Below, piece after piece: positions 34,389 to 45,605 of a DNA stretch of 64,000 bases. A program made the translations under genes and the position numbers. The stretch lies in contig CP085833.1 in NCBI GenBank assembly GCA_020809705.1, positions 620,001 to 684,000 on the forward strand, written 5' to 3'. How positions within the stretch are numbered: the stretch's first letter is position 1; every line of letters starts with the position of its first letter. Source of the DNA: Calonectria ilicicola. Lineage: Eukaryota > Ascomycota > Sordariomycetes > Hypocreales > Nectriaceae. The notes beneath the pieces are model-generated. The model did not search any database and was not told where the DNA came from. It saw only the letters and a list, made by a program, of their open reading frames with translations.

Positions 34389-36036
34389 ATGCCGTCTCAA
34401 GAAGGTGCAAAGTTTTCACGGACAGTGGGAACCCCGGTTTCTGACTTTGACGTCGTCATTGTTGGTGGCGGATTCTCAGGCTGCTATCTGCTGTACAAAC
34501 TTCGTCAACAGGGTTTCAAAGTCCTTCTTATTGAATCTGCGTCTGGATTTGGCGGTGTCTGGCAATGGAATTGTTATCCAGGAGCCCGCGTTGACACTCA
34601 TGTCCCGTTGTATCAATACTCGATCCCTGAAGTTTGGAAAACCTGGAACTGGTCCGAGAAATTCCCTACTGCTGGTGAATTCGTTCGGTACTTCGAGCAT
34701 GTCGACAAAATTCTCGAATTGAGTAAAGACGCTTTGTTTAACACTAGAGTACTCAGTGCTAAATTCAGCGATGACGACAGTCGCTGGACTATTCTGACTG
34801 ACAAGGGCGACGTTATCGTGCGAGCTGCTTGGTTTATCCCTTCGGTCGGGTTTGCTGCCAAGCGGCACCTCCCTAATTGGCCCGGTTTGGAGACTTTCAA
34901 GGGTGTCATTCACCACTCCAGTTACTGGCCTAAGGAAGGTGTTGAATATAGCGGAAAGCGCGTCGGAATTGTTGGCACCGGAAGCACCGGTCTGCAAATG
35001 GTGTCGGAGATGGCAGCAGGAGCTAAGGAGCTGGTGCTCTTCCAGCGTACCCCTAACCTTGCTCTTCCTCTTCGCCAGGCCAAGTTGACACCAGAGATGC
35101 AGGAGAAGAATAAGCACAACTATCCAGCCATATACGAAAGCAGACTTCGGAGCCGGGGAGGCTACGACTTTAACCCGGTGGATCTCGCCACATTTGACCA
35201 TACCTCCGAAGAACGAGAGGCCTTCTTCGAGGAAAGGTGGGAGAAGGGTGGCTTTCTCTTATGGGTCGGTTCCTATCGTGATACTCTCACCGACCCGAAG
35301 GCCAACCGCGAAACGTACGATTTCTGGGCCAGAAAGGTCCGCGCCATGGTTAATGACCCAAGGAAAAGAGACATTGTGGCACCGCTAGAACCCCCGCACC
35401 CCTTTGGAACTAAGCGACCGGGCCTGTTCTTGAACTATTACAACGCTTTAAACCAGTCTAATGTCCACGTAGCAGATGTTGCGAAATACCCTGTCCAGAG
35501 TGTTTCGGAAAAGGGAATCACAACTGCTGATGGTCAATTTTACGAGCTTGATATTCTTGCTTTGGCCACAGGGTTCGACGCTATCACCGGTGGCTTGAAA
35601 GCGATTGACATTCGCAATGGCTCAGGCATGTCTCTGTCTGAGAAGTGGGAAAAGGGAACTTGGACCTACTTGGGAATTATGACAGCAGAGTTCCCTAACA
35701 TGTTCTTCACGTACGGGCCACAGGGTCCCACAGCCTTCTCCAACGGCCCAACTTGTGTAGAGATCCAAGGAGACTGGATCGTCGACTCTAATCAGACATC
35801 GAGAGCAAGGAATTCGCAGAATGGAGCCCACTGTTCAGGCTGAGCAAGAGTACCGAGAATTGGTCAACGATATGACGAACCGGACGCTGTTTCCAAAGGC
35901 CAATTCGTACTATATGGGAGCCAATATCGACGGAAAGCCGCGCGAGGCGCTGAACTTTCCAGACGGTATTCCGGTTTATCGAAAAATGCTCCAGCAAAGC
36001 TTTGATAACGGGCTAAGTGGGTTCAAATTGACTTGA
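34389..36036 (+). CDS. Baeyer-Villiger-type FAD monooxygenase, apparent frameshift near the end
   Basis: Flavoprotein that would insert oxygen next to a ketone with NADPH. The first frame has the FAD site VVIVGGGFSGCYLLY, the block GGVWQWNCYPGARVD, the Baeyer-Villiger fingerprint FKGVIHHSSYWP, and the NADPH site VGIVGTGSTGLQ. It reads to ATCVEIQ-type sequence ending in GDWIVD at about 35786. After that the frame turns to unlike sequence and stops at 35843. The expected C-terminus (GIRRMEPTVQAEQEYREL...TLFPKANSYYMGANI...LNFPDG) continues in the +1 frame and stops at 36036. Dropping one base in 35776-35800 would restore the family length of about 548. No GT-AG intron there changes the frame. 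This is either a real break or a sequencing/assembly error. Confidence 0.85.
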
Positions 36037-36072
36037 GTCGGAATTAAATAGAATTGTTGAATTATTACTTAT

Positions 36073-37517
36073 TCACGCGCAAATGTATTGCTTATGTGAC
36101 TGGAGACGAGATGGCCACGCGGAGCCAGCACCCTCCAATTCCCCAAGAAACTTATACATCATTGCTACATTCTTCCACCCAAAAGTCGTCGTGTGTTTGA
36201 AGAGGCGTTCCATGAAGAATTTACGAAGCGACGGGGTAGGCGAGGCTGCAGAAGCCATAAAATATACCCACGTCAGATAATGATCGAATTCCATGATGTC
36301 ATCCAGGGCTTCTATCCTGGACCGAAATTCTTCCAGAACACTAGTTACGTCGAGACTCAACTTTTGCCTTTGGCTATCCCAGATTGTTAACATTGTCCTC
36401 CAACAGTAGGCTAAAAATGGTGAACTGTGGCGATCCGTCTTCGTCGTCAATTCAAAGTCCTGGACAAATTTCAAGGCACGAGGCTGCAGCTCCACGCTAG
36501 CATCAGTATCGAGATGAGGCAGCGAGAACATAGTCAGTCTATATTGATCTCTTGTTAGAAAGTATTGCTTTAGGCAACGGAAGGGTGAACTAGGTACTTG
36601 CACTTACATTCTGAATTGATCCTGCAGATACCTACGAAGCTCAAAGCTACCCCCCAGAAGTGAAAAGTCCACAAAGTCGCACATACTTACCATAATGCGC
36701 ACAAGGGTTGTAAAGTAATCATGAGCTGCGACCATCTCGTCATACATCAGGATTAGCAGAGCAGCCGCAGAAAACAACCGATCATTGGAAGCGCCACAGG
36801 GCGAGCAAACACTTCGACAGCTTTGCAACAATCCCTTGATGGCGGATGCTTTGTATCGTTCGGCCCTCTCCGCGAAGTCACAGTTACCATAATAGGCCAA
36901 CCGATGGTACGTTGTCGCGGCTACGGCATCAAAAACTAGCGGCGAGGACATGGCCAATGGTAGAACGTGGGTTTTGCATTCATTGTCGGCACGGAGGATT
37001 GGACACATCCATGGGGTTATCTGCTGGGCGACTTTTCTTCCGAGTTAGTAAAGGTCCTCAGGGATATGTCGCGTTTCCCATACGCACAATAGTTCATGAC
37101 CCAAAGATCAGGGTGCTTGCTTGGCAGCATTGCAATAGAGCTGCTTGGTAATGTCATTTGAGTTTCCACTTCGACATCACTGGATTCCTGAGCTGCAAGT
37201 TAGCACTTTACAGAGCCGAGGCCCAGAGGTCAAAGGATCTACTAACTATTTGAGGAAGATGGGGTAGGTTTGCTGATGCGGGTATACGTTCCCGCTTCTT
37301 CCTTGCAGTAGATGCTGCCATCCACCGATAAGTTCCACTGAGGCCATAGCATTCAAGATTGTCTCGGATACATTTCCGGCAGTGGGGTTTATTTCCATCG
37401 CAGTTAATTCGGCGGCGTGAGCAATTCCGACATCCTGCAACGATATCGTTTAGCTCTCTACCCTGGGTCATGCTTCAACGAAACTGTAGTACTCTCACCT
37501 TTGACCTTAGTGGGCAT
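36073..37517 (-). CDS. Zn2Cys6 transcription factor, Fungal_trans_2-like
   Basis: Nuclear regulator. Five exons (37517-37499, 37434-37243, 37192-37088, 37031-36608, 36538-36073) give 401 residues. The start ATG sits in a strong CCACC context and the 19-base first exon splices directly into the cluster: Cys8-X2-Cys11-X6-Cys18-X6-Cys25-X2-Cys28-X6-Cys35. The body has the pattern HPDLWVMNYFAQQITPWM, then LPLAMSSPLVFDAVAATTYH and FELRRYLQDQFR, typical of the Fungal_trans_2 class. Donor GTAGAT (intron 2) and acceptor AAAAG (intron 3) are chosen by frame. It converges on the monooxygenase with only 36 bp between stops, so it probably regulates the 28-37 kb group (inference). Confidence 0.85.
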
Positions 37518-38250
37518 GGTGGCGAATAAGTGATGTGAGTGGGTAGAAGATTAACCTTGCTTTGAGGTGAAATTGCAGGGCGCTTGTCAGACGACAGGGA
37601 AAGCAATGGACACGAGAACTTATGCCATTATGAACTGCAAGGCCATGTCCTCTGGGGTGCTACTCACCTCTTTATCTGTTTCTGGACAAGGGCTTCTCCG
37701 GTCTCCACAAGTTGTTATCTCTGCCAATATCCCTGTTTCCCCGCATCTCCAATCCCATCGCTCACTATTTTGACCTGATCAAGGATAGTGCCATGGAATT
37801 ATGGCCCATCACCCTTTAATCAGTACTGGCCTTGTAACTCTTGATTTGACATCAGGATCTTGATAGCTAACCTATTTTTCTTTTTAATTCGTTCATGCCT
37901 TGTCGTGTGTTCACATCTTCGATACTTCTAACACGAGACGGTATCTGAAGGCGCATTCCGGCTTTCTGGAGAGATGAATGTAAAGAGAAATAATGGAATT
38001 AGTAAGATTGTAGGGGTTCTAACTGTGACACTTGTCGCCTGACACTTAGATTCAGAATAGCCGCTACACAGTTTGGACCTCGGGGGAATAACACATATTT
38101 GCTTTAGTCTGATTATTTTGGAGGATCACAAGGGTCGTTCCAATATCGAGCGTGTTCCAGGGAATACGGAGTGAGAAAACAACAAATGCCCGGCGTTGAT
38201 TGATGCTATGGTCTATCTATAAAACATGTTTCTTTTTTCTCTAAAACAAA
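37518..38250. other. Intergenic, no supported gene
   Basis: Promoter of the second regulator and 3' flank of threonine synthase. No gene or repeat was seen. Confidence 0.5.
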
Positions 38251-40238
38251 TCAAGCGCTAGCCTCGGCCTTCAAGTCCTCCTCGACTTGGCTTTTCACAA
38301 GCTCTCTTACACCCTCCCACGAGTTCTTCACTGTTGTGACACGGCGCTCCTTCTGGAGAAGAGTCTTGAACTCCTCAGGGAGGACCTGCTGCTCAAAGTT
38401 GAAGCCGGGCTCATCCTTCAGGGCAAGCTCAACAACGCCAGAGAACTTGGCGGGGTGGGCGGTGGAAAGGGAGATGTGGTGTGTGTGGGAGCCAACTCTG
38501 GCAAGGGATCGCTTGGATGTGGCAATTCCGACAGCGGTGTGGGGGTCGAGGACGTATTTGGTCTCCTTGTAGGTGGTGGTGATGGTCTCCAGAGTCTCGG
38601 GGTCGCTGACACGCTCACTCTCGAAAATGAGACGTCCGTTCTCTAGGATTTCATTGTGCACGCTGAAGCCGCCGGTCTCCTTGAGAGATTTGTACCAGAC
38701 ACTGACCTCCTGACCAGCCTGCTTCTTGTTGAATTCTTCATCCATACCAACGGTAGCAGCGAACTCCTTGGCGAGGAACCACAAAAGTCGCTCAAAGTTG
38801 CTGGAAACCAAGATGTCCATGGCAGGGCTGTGAGTCTCCTTGCAAGCGTTGGCATCGGACTTGTCAGCGTTCTTCTCGTAGCTACCGGTAGTCCAGAATC
38901 GGTGGAGGATATCGTTCTCGTTGGTGGCGACAACCAGCTTGTCGATGGGGAGACCCATCTTCTTGGCGAAGTATCCGGCGAGAATGTTGCCAAAGTTGCC
39001 GGTTGGGGTGACGAATCGAACCTTGTCTCCGACCTTGAATGTCTCGGATTTCCTGGCCAGGGAGAAGTAGGCGTAGAAGTAAAAGACGATCTGGGCTAGG
39101 ATTCTGGCAAAGTTAATAGAGTTGACGGCTCCAAGCTTCAGGGCCGCGTTGGAGTCGGGGTCGTTGAACATAGCCTTGACGATGTCCTGGCGTGTTGTTA
39201 GTTTTCAATTTATTTCTAATTTAATCTTTAAATCTCACCTGGCAATCGTCGAATGTTCCCTCAACGGCGATGTTGTGGACATTGGCGTCAGAAATGGTGG
39301 TCATCTGAGCCTCCTGGATGGGGCTGACACGACCCTTGGGGTGCATGATGAAGACAGAGACATCCTTCTTGCCACGAAGACCCTCAATGGCAGCAGATCC
39401 AGTCTGAAAAGTTGTTAGTGTTTGTATTCTAAAATCTGCACGAGGGAGTCTTACGTCACCGCTAGTAGCGCCAACAACAGTCAAGTGATGCCTGTCTATA
39501 CTATAGTCAGTCTTCTTGAGCTTGATTAAATGGACCAAAACTTGGTAAAGGTTTCTATGTTCTCGTAAACTCACCCTTGCCCTCCTTGCCCTGGTTCTTT
39601 CGGACGAGGAAGTACTCAAAAAGATTTCCGAGGAATTGCAGAGCACCTGAGGATGTGTTAGTTTCAATTGAATTCAACCCAAGGGGTTTGGCAACGTACA
39701 ATCCTTGAAGGAATAACTAGGGCCGTGGAACAGCTCGAGGACATACAAGCTGTTGTCCTGGAGATGCACCAAGGGGACAACTTCCTCGGAGCGGAATGTA
39801 GAGTAACTTCGGTTAATGATGGCCTTGAGGTCATCTGCGGGAATCTCATCTCTTGAGATGTAGAGGCTCAAGATCTGGAAAGCCAATTCAGGATAGGAGA
39901 GATCCTTCCAGCTAGCCTAGATGATGTATTAGTGCCATGTTTGATGTATGTAAATGTGTGCTCGGTGGCGAGTGAACTGTAAAAGTTTGCTGCAAAAATG
40001 ATTGAGAAAAATTGAACACATACCCAGTCGGCCGCAGTTGGGATCTCATGAGGCAGGAAAAGGCCACCATCGGGGGCCAATCCCTTGAGAACGACGTTCT
40101 CGAATTCGAGCTTTGAACGGTCAGCAAAATATTCCAAATTACGCTCCAATTTCGCAGGAAACCAACACCGTAGTCACCACCTCGGGTAGAGAGGTAAACC
40201 TGCGACTCGGTATGAGTCTTCGCCGTTGAGTCTGCCAT
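38251..40238 (-). CDS. THR4: Threonine synthase
   Basis: PLP enzyme converting O-phosphohomoserine to threonine, last step of threonine biosynthesis, cytosolic. Seven exons (40238-40167, 40110-40024, 39916-39700, 39646-39575, 39495-39455, 39403-39239, 39186-38251) give 529 residues, close to yeast Thr4 (514). The start STRGGDYG...VLKGLAPDGGLFLP is the fungal N-terminus. The PLP lysine is in SYSFKDCALQF, split by an intron, and TVVGATSGDTGSAA binds phosphate. The long second exon group contains VTPTGNFGNILAGYFAKKMG and NENDILHRFW, both diagnostic. This is a housekeeping gene that separates the two accessory-looking halves of the window. Confidence 0.96.
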
Positions 40239-40770
40239 GATGCTTGTGTGGTTGGGCGTCAAAATTTCTCTGCTAGAAAATTTCTGCGCTGGAACGTGTC
40301 TAATACCCCTCAGACTAAACATAACATTTGGAGTCGTTGGTGTCCCGCCGGAGAAAAGATGGTCCGGCCGATACCGGAACAGTAAACTTTGGGGAAGGCG
40401 CGACGGACTGGCCGGACCAACCAAGAAGGGGCATTAGCGTCACGTGGAAGAGCACTCGCATGACGGGAATGCGGGAAGGCGGCTGGGTGGGCATGTCGCC
40501 GCCAGTGCCATCGTGAGTCACATAATCATTACTGAGCCCGCCATTCGCCGGCTGCTTGAAGTCGGGCCACTAAGAAAATGTCCAGTAATATAACGGATAC
40601 CGCGCATAAGCTTAAAGATTTGTTGTATACAAACGATTCTCATGAATCCGATAAACAGTATTATTAGTCTTGAAGAGAGCCTGTGTAACAATGATCCTGC
40701 TCTGTGCGTTTCAATTTAGTTAGTTGGTCCTCTAACCCCATTCATTATGCACCACCCCATCGTCTCATCG
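40239..40770. other. Intergenic, no supported gene
   Basis: Threonine synthase promoter and the 3' flank of the bZIP gene. Open frames here are short and without resemblance to known families. Confidence 0.5.
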
Positions 40771-41771
40771 TCACACCGCCACAACTAGAGGCTTTTCGCC
40801 TCGGCGCAATCTCCAACGGTTGCTTGACTCAATCACCTCTTGACACCCTTCCAGGGCCCATCCCCACTTTTCCAAGAAACCCGTTGTCACCTCCCAACTC
40901 GCTGTGACGTGTGGCTCTCCCCATAAGATGAGTCCGCCCCGAGCCTCATTGGTTTCATCATCATCATCATCTTGTTCAGTGGTTTGAATTTTTGAAACAA
41001 CTGGCTGCACTTTGCCCTGAGGTTTAAAGAACCAGGTGAGATCTAGTAGTTCGCCAATCACGTCCCCCGCTAAGTCGGCGTGGTCATAATGAGCCTCCCA
41101 TCGTATCAGATTGTCGCGCATATTCGGAAACGGCATAAGGTCGATCCATATTGAGTGCTCAGTGCTAATCTGTAGCTTTGTTGGCTGGAGGTTTGCAGGC
41201 AGGCCGCTCGCTGTTGGAACCATAACAGCGCGACCAGGATATACATCTTCCACGAAAGGCATGGGTGGCTCCTCTGGTGTGTTGCCAACAGTAAAGTACT
41301 TTGTTAGAGCCGCGAGTGCACGTTTATTTCCAATCATGCCGCGCAACACATTGAAGTGAATGAGGTTCAATAAGTGATCTCGTGAAGGGGACTCTCTCTC
41401 GAACGGCCAACTTTCAATCTCCAGGCAATTGCATTTCAATGTGCCAGAAGGACGCCGTCGCTCAAGATGCAAAGGTGTATCAGTTCGCGCATTTGAAGAC
41501 TCTCCTATTGTTGGAGTAGCCTCTGGATACGACACCCGCCAACGCTTCACTTGGTACGGACGGTGGTGGGTCTTGTCAGAGTCCCTAACTTGCCCCTCCA
41601 TCCGCAACCCTGTACAATCAGCATTTACAACACTTCAAGCTAAATAAAAAGTAGGCTCTTACTGCGCGCTCTCTGGTTGATGCGATTTTGCATCTTTTTC
41701 CGTTGCTTCCGCTCTTCAGTTGCCAATGACATCATGGCTGGCGCGGCATCTTCACCGGTCTGGTTTGGCAT
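40771..41771 (-). CDS. bZIP-type transcription factor with DUF3425 domain
   Basis: Probable nuclear regulator. Exons 41771-41663 and 41609-40771 (53-bp intron) give 315 residues. The first exon ends in the basic region ERKQRKKMQNRINQRARR, with the Asn-X-X-Asn-Gln-Arg core of fungal bZIPs, and the intron interrupts the Arg codon directly after it. No long leucine zipper follows, which is usual for DUF3425 proteins. The C-terminal domain has LLNLIHFNVLRGMIGNKRAL, PANLQPTKLQISTEHSIWID and PFPNMRDNLIRWE, the DUF3425 pattern. An acidic run (DDDDDE) lies near residue 255. The target genes are unknown. Confidence 0.88.
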
Positions 41772-42204
41772 GACGAACACTGAAGCGTGGTCCGAGACTG
41801 AGGTCGGATCGCGTTTGATCCTTCGTCTTACAAATCAACTAAAATGTAGAGACGGGGAGAAAATGAAAGTGAACTAAACTTGGAGAGGAGAAAAAGGTAA
41901 GCCAGGAGTTATGAGGCTGCAAAATGGAAACGGGGTGGTGGCGACCGTAAGCATTCGCATTCGGATGATCGTCGCACTAACCACAAATGGCAAAAAATGT
42001 CAGCCAGCCCGTGTGGGCCGGCCAGTGATGGCTGCGATCCATCATGCATATTGATGAAAAGAACACGACATGAAGATGTATAAAATGCGAGGACAGTCGC
42101 CGCTATTGTTTTAATTTACACAAACAAACCAACATAAATAAACTAAGAAACCCAGAACCATCATCATATTTTTCTACCCTAACATTTTGTCCTACCCTAT
42201 AATC
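41772..42204 (+). promoter_or_regulatory. Divergent promoter of bZIP and SDR genes, with TATA box
   Basis: The region lies between divergent starts. TATAAAA at 42079-42085 is 120 bp before the SDR ATG. No gene is present. Confidence 0.45.
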
Positions 42205-43206
42205 ATGTCCCAATACGCAAAGGCTCATGCTGAAGCCCGAGGGCCAGGAGATACTCGGCCAACAGCTTTGCAAATTGTCAAAGATGCCAATATTGATCTT
42301 TCTGGCAAAGTAGCTGTTGTTACTGGAGCCTCCTCTGGTATTGGCGTCGAAACTGTTCGTGCCTTGGCAACAACTGGGTTGTCCTTCATTTTGCCAGTTC
42401 GCAGTCTTGACAAGGCTAAAGCTGCTTTGGGCGAGTCTTTCGACCCAGAAAAAATGCAATTTGTTTTCATGGACCAAACTTCACTAGAAAGTGTGCGAGA
42501 CGCTGCCAAAGAGATCCTCGCAAAGACAAGCAAGGTCAATATCCTCATCAACAACGCAGGCATTATGGCTGTGCCTGAGCTCCAACTCAGCAAGGATAAT
42601 TACGAACTACAATTTGCGACAAACCATCTGGCACACTTCCTGTTGTTCCAACTTCTCAAACCCGCACTTCTCGCTGCTAGCACAGCTGACTTCCAATCTC
42701 GCGTTGTGGCTGTGAGCTCCGACTCCCACAAATTGTTTGCTCTGAATGAGTCGGGCAACTACAACTTTGAAAAGGGCGACTACCATCCCTTTCTGGCATA
42801 CGGACAATCCAAGACGGCAAATATATACATGGTAAATGAAATCGAGCGACGCTATGGGCACCACGGTTTGCATGCGACGAGCGTTCATCCTGGTGTAATT
42901 GCCACTGGGCTTGGCCGGTACCTCTCTGAGGAGCAAGTCCAGGGTCTCGCCCAAAACGAAAAGCTCGCCAGGTACTGGAAATCACCTGAACAAGGTGCAG
43001 CTACAACAGTGTGGGGGGCAGTTGGTAGGGAATGGGAGGGGAAGGGTGGTAGGTATCTGTCTAATTGTGCCGAAGCGCCTCTGAATGAGGATCCTGAGAA
43101 TGACCCGTCTGGCGCAGAGTATATAAAGCAGACCTATGATCCAAAAAATGAGGCCAGGCTGTGGAAAGACTCTCTGGCGATGGTCAATATACCAGAGGAT
43201 GAGTGA
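42205..43206 (+). CDS. Short-chain dehydrogenase, retinol-dehydrogenase/WW-oxidoreductase-like
   Basis: NADP-preferring oxidoreductase, substrate unknown. A single exon gives 333 residues. The Rossmann motif TGASSGIG is at residues 42-49. Arg in LPVRSLDKAK after strand 2 favours NADP. NNAGIM, the serine in VAVSSDSH and YGQSK (Tyr-X3-Lys) complete the active site. The C-terminal half (SVHPGVIATGLGRYL, SPEQGAATTVWGAVG, GGRYLSNC) is typical of this fungal group. The ATG at 42205 was taken because it follows the leader and opens the family-like MSQYAKAHAEA. It converges on the secreted-protein gene that follows. Confidence 0.92.
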   Translation: MSQYAKAHAEARGPGDTRPTALQIVKDANIDLSGKVAVVTGASSGIGVETVRALATTGLSFILPVRSLDKAKAALGESFDPEKMQFVFMDQTSLESVRDAAKEILAKTSKVNILINNAGIMAVPELQLSKDNYELQFATNHLAHFLLFQLLKPALLAASTADFQSRVVAVSSDSHKLFALNESGNYNFEKGDYHPFLAYGQSKTANIYMVNEIERRYGHHGLHATSVHPGVIATGLGRYLSEEQVQGLAQNEKLARYWKSPEQGAATTVWGAVGREWEGKGGRYLSNCAEAPLNEDPENDPSGAEYIKQTYDPKNEARLWKDSLAMVNIPEDE

Positions 43207-43371
43207 GATGGGCACGGCTAGTTTATTTGAGCCGGTAACAATATTTCTGTAATATCATGAAAGTCTCTGAATTATGAACTCATCCTGAAATGAACCTCGC
43301 CCTTCTTTTTGGCAGCGATTCCTTCTCAGTAAGTTACCGTTACGAAATTATTGACATAAATTATGAGCAAT

Positions 43372-43859
43372 CTAATCACCGAGACCAACTCTGGCGCCAG
43401 CCTTCCGACAATAATGTTCCCACTCATCACCACCAATGTGCTTGCCAAGAGAGTTGCAAACTAAGACGTCACCACGAGCGCTCTATTATGGGTTTTCAAG
43501 TTAATTCAATCCATAACACTGTCTGTGAGGCTAAACGTACTGTTTTACAATCAGGGCACCTGTCCCACTGTTTGTTGCCGGTGTTGCGCATCTTGTACAT
43601 ATCACATGCCTTTTGCGTAGCATCGGGGTTCTGCAGTAACCATCGTCAGCGCAACTTTCTCAATGAACCCATGGTAACGAAAGGTTCACACCTCTTTGTA
43701 ACTTTTATTGATTCCTTTCCACTCGAAATCAGCACAACTAGCGTAGTAGTGCAAATCGGCGGCAACGCTGGGGGATTGTTAGTGAACGCTTAAGTTTCTG
43801 GGTTCCATGACTGACCCAGTGATGCCTGCAACAGCAACGAAAAAAAGCGAGAAGTGCAT
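43372..43859 (-). CDS. Small secreted cysteine-rich protein, copy A
   Basis: Predicted secreted protein of unknown role. Exons 43859-43816, 43767-43692, 43630-43541 and 43482-43372 give 106 residues. The first 15 (MHFSLFFVAVAGITG) form a signal peptide. The mature part has six cysteines. Exon 3 encodes RNTGNKQWDRCPDC, and exon 4 ends with HIGGDEWEHYC and a short tail. It is a paralog of the gene at 45.6 kb: intron phases (2,0,0), the 44-base first exon, the 90-base third exon and the CPDC and GGDE motifs agree. A TATATAA lies 122 bp upstream. The cysteine pattern and size resemble fungal effector-like or antimicrobial proteins, but no family was named from memory and no function is claimed. 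Confidence 0.78.
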
Positions 43860-45605
43860 TTTTCAAATAGAGAAACGCCGATATGGTTTTATGAAATTCA
43901 GAATGGTCTGAACGACGAGTTGAAGAATAAAGAGAACTGGTATTTTGAATCTACAAGTCAAATTGAGCCGGAATGAGGTTTTATATAAGTTGAGACAAAA
44001 GGGGGTTCTAATCTTCCCGTATTCGCATTGTAACATTTGAGCCAACCTCAAACATTGCATTTCTTTCGAATACTTTTACGAACGAGTATCAGCGTTTGGA
44101 TAGATGACTGGGAAGAGATGAAACTAGCGTCTCGCATCATTGAAACGTGGGACAACCCTTTTTCATGCATGATTTACTTAGTGAACGCTGAACTTGTAGA
44201 CTTGTTGTGCTACATTGTCATCTTCGAGCAGGAAGGGGTTTTCGGACTGTGCGTGCATAGTCCATTGTGTCCCGAAGGGTAAACCTAATAGTGGATTAGA
44301 GTTGGTTTGGCGTAGCGCACTGTCTGTGCTCTGTTAAATCGCCGAATACTACCTGTCAAATGGCTGAGCTGTTTCATCTAGAGTTGATGTAACAAATTAG
44401 TCTGAATTATAGCCCTTAGCGACGTCAAATGCTAATTTGGTGCTTGGATTCACCGATTTATTACCGCTCAGGCTTGTACGATCGCATGCATTACTAGTCA
44501 ACCTTTTTACATTCTAATTCAGAACAAGAAAGCCCAACGGTAAAAAGTACAGAGCTTGACACTTGATCAAGAGCTGCTAATAAATGCAATAGAGAAGTCT
44601 TAAAGCACACCGGACACGCCGTTGGGCGTTCTAGCTGTCTTTAGCGGCTGGGAAAACGTCGAGGTGGCAGCTGTTCAAGAGAGAAATGACATCACCTAAT
44701 ATAGCTGCAGCCTTCTTGTTATTAACTTCCACTTTTAGGGAATTTGGCTAATTGATATCGTCACTGAGTTGTACACGACCGACTAGAAGTTACCAGCCGT
44801 AAAGATGCATGATGCGAATGATCCATCTTCAACTGGTGACAGTGCTATATTATTCCTATCTCGATTCTAACAAAAATTTAAATGAAAGTCCGTGGGAGCT
44901 CTGAGGTTATGCGCGATGATGAAGTTGGATTAGGCCATAGTAGATTAACCTTCTTTGAGATTTGGGATTATGCACGTAGTAAAAGGGAACAGCCTCGAGA
45001 TGTTTTGGATCGATTTGAAACGCGATTCGAGACATGAAACGGGGAAATTAATCATATTAATGCTTGGCTCACTAGGTGTGAATTAACCCCAAAGCTTTCT
45101 GTCTTTGATTGTCTTCAGGTGGTCTGTGACGACTCTGGTGTTTCAGCCTTATAATGCAAACACCCCGCCTTTCTCACAAGACAGCCTTACCACAATGGTC
45201 AAAGTTTCAATTAGTCGGTTTCGTTGTAGCGCATGAACCAGCCTAGCGGAATCATCCACAGCACTTGTGCGTGTTCCTCAAGGAAACACATCAGCATCTC
45301 AGAGATTAGCTGCCCAGCTTTCCATTTCCTTAAACCATGGCCGGACAACATTCGGTCAAACACAGGCATAAAACATGACCAAAACAAGGCAGAATTAACC
45401 TTTTCTCATGTATACCAAAACCTAGGATTAATTAACTTCCAGTTACTCATGTGTTTAGTCCTCACCCGACTTCAATGCTTCAAGGCCCCGACAGGATGAC
45501 CTCTTAAAGAGGCCATATTCTCAACAATTTTCTTTGACATTTTAACATCTTCTATCATACTTTTTCATTCAACAATTAAAACCAAGATTTTATTCATACC
45601 TCAAA
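43860..45605. other. Intergenic between the two secreted-protein genes
   Basis: About 1.7 kb separating the divergent paralogs and so carrying both promoters. TATATAA at 43981-43987 serves copy A, and a C/T- and A-rich leader precedes copy B. No further copy, transposon end or gene was recognised. Confidence 0.5.

Noticed and set aside
35757..35795. Intron (GTAGAG...ATCAG) as explanation of the monooxygenase frame change
   Set aside because: It is 39 bp, a multiple of three, so the frame would not change, and it would remove the conserved VEIQGDWIVD block.
15401..37517. Secondary-metabolite biosynthetic cluster
   Set aside because: There are tailoring-type enzymes and regulators but no PKS, NRPS, terpene cyclase or prenyltransferase in the window; catabolic function is more economical.
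38287..39099. Plus-strand open frames across threonine synthase
   Set aside because: They are antisense shadows of a well-conserved housekeeping exon.
43290..43793. 167-codon plus-strand open frame
   Set aside because: It is the antisense of the secreted-protein exons. Its similarity to a minus-strand frame near 46 kb merely reflects the two paralogs.
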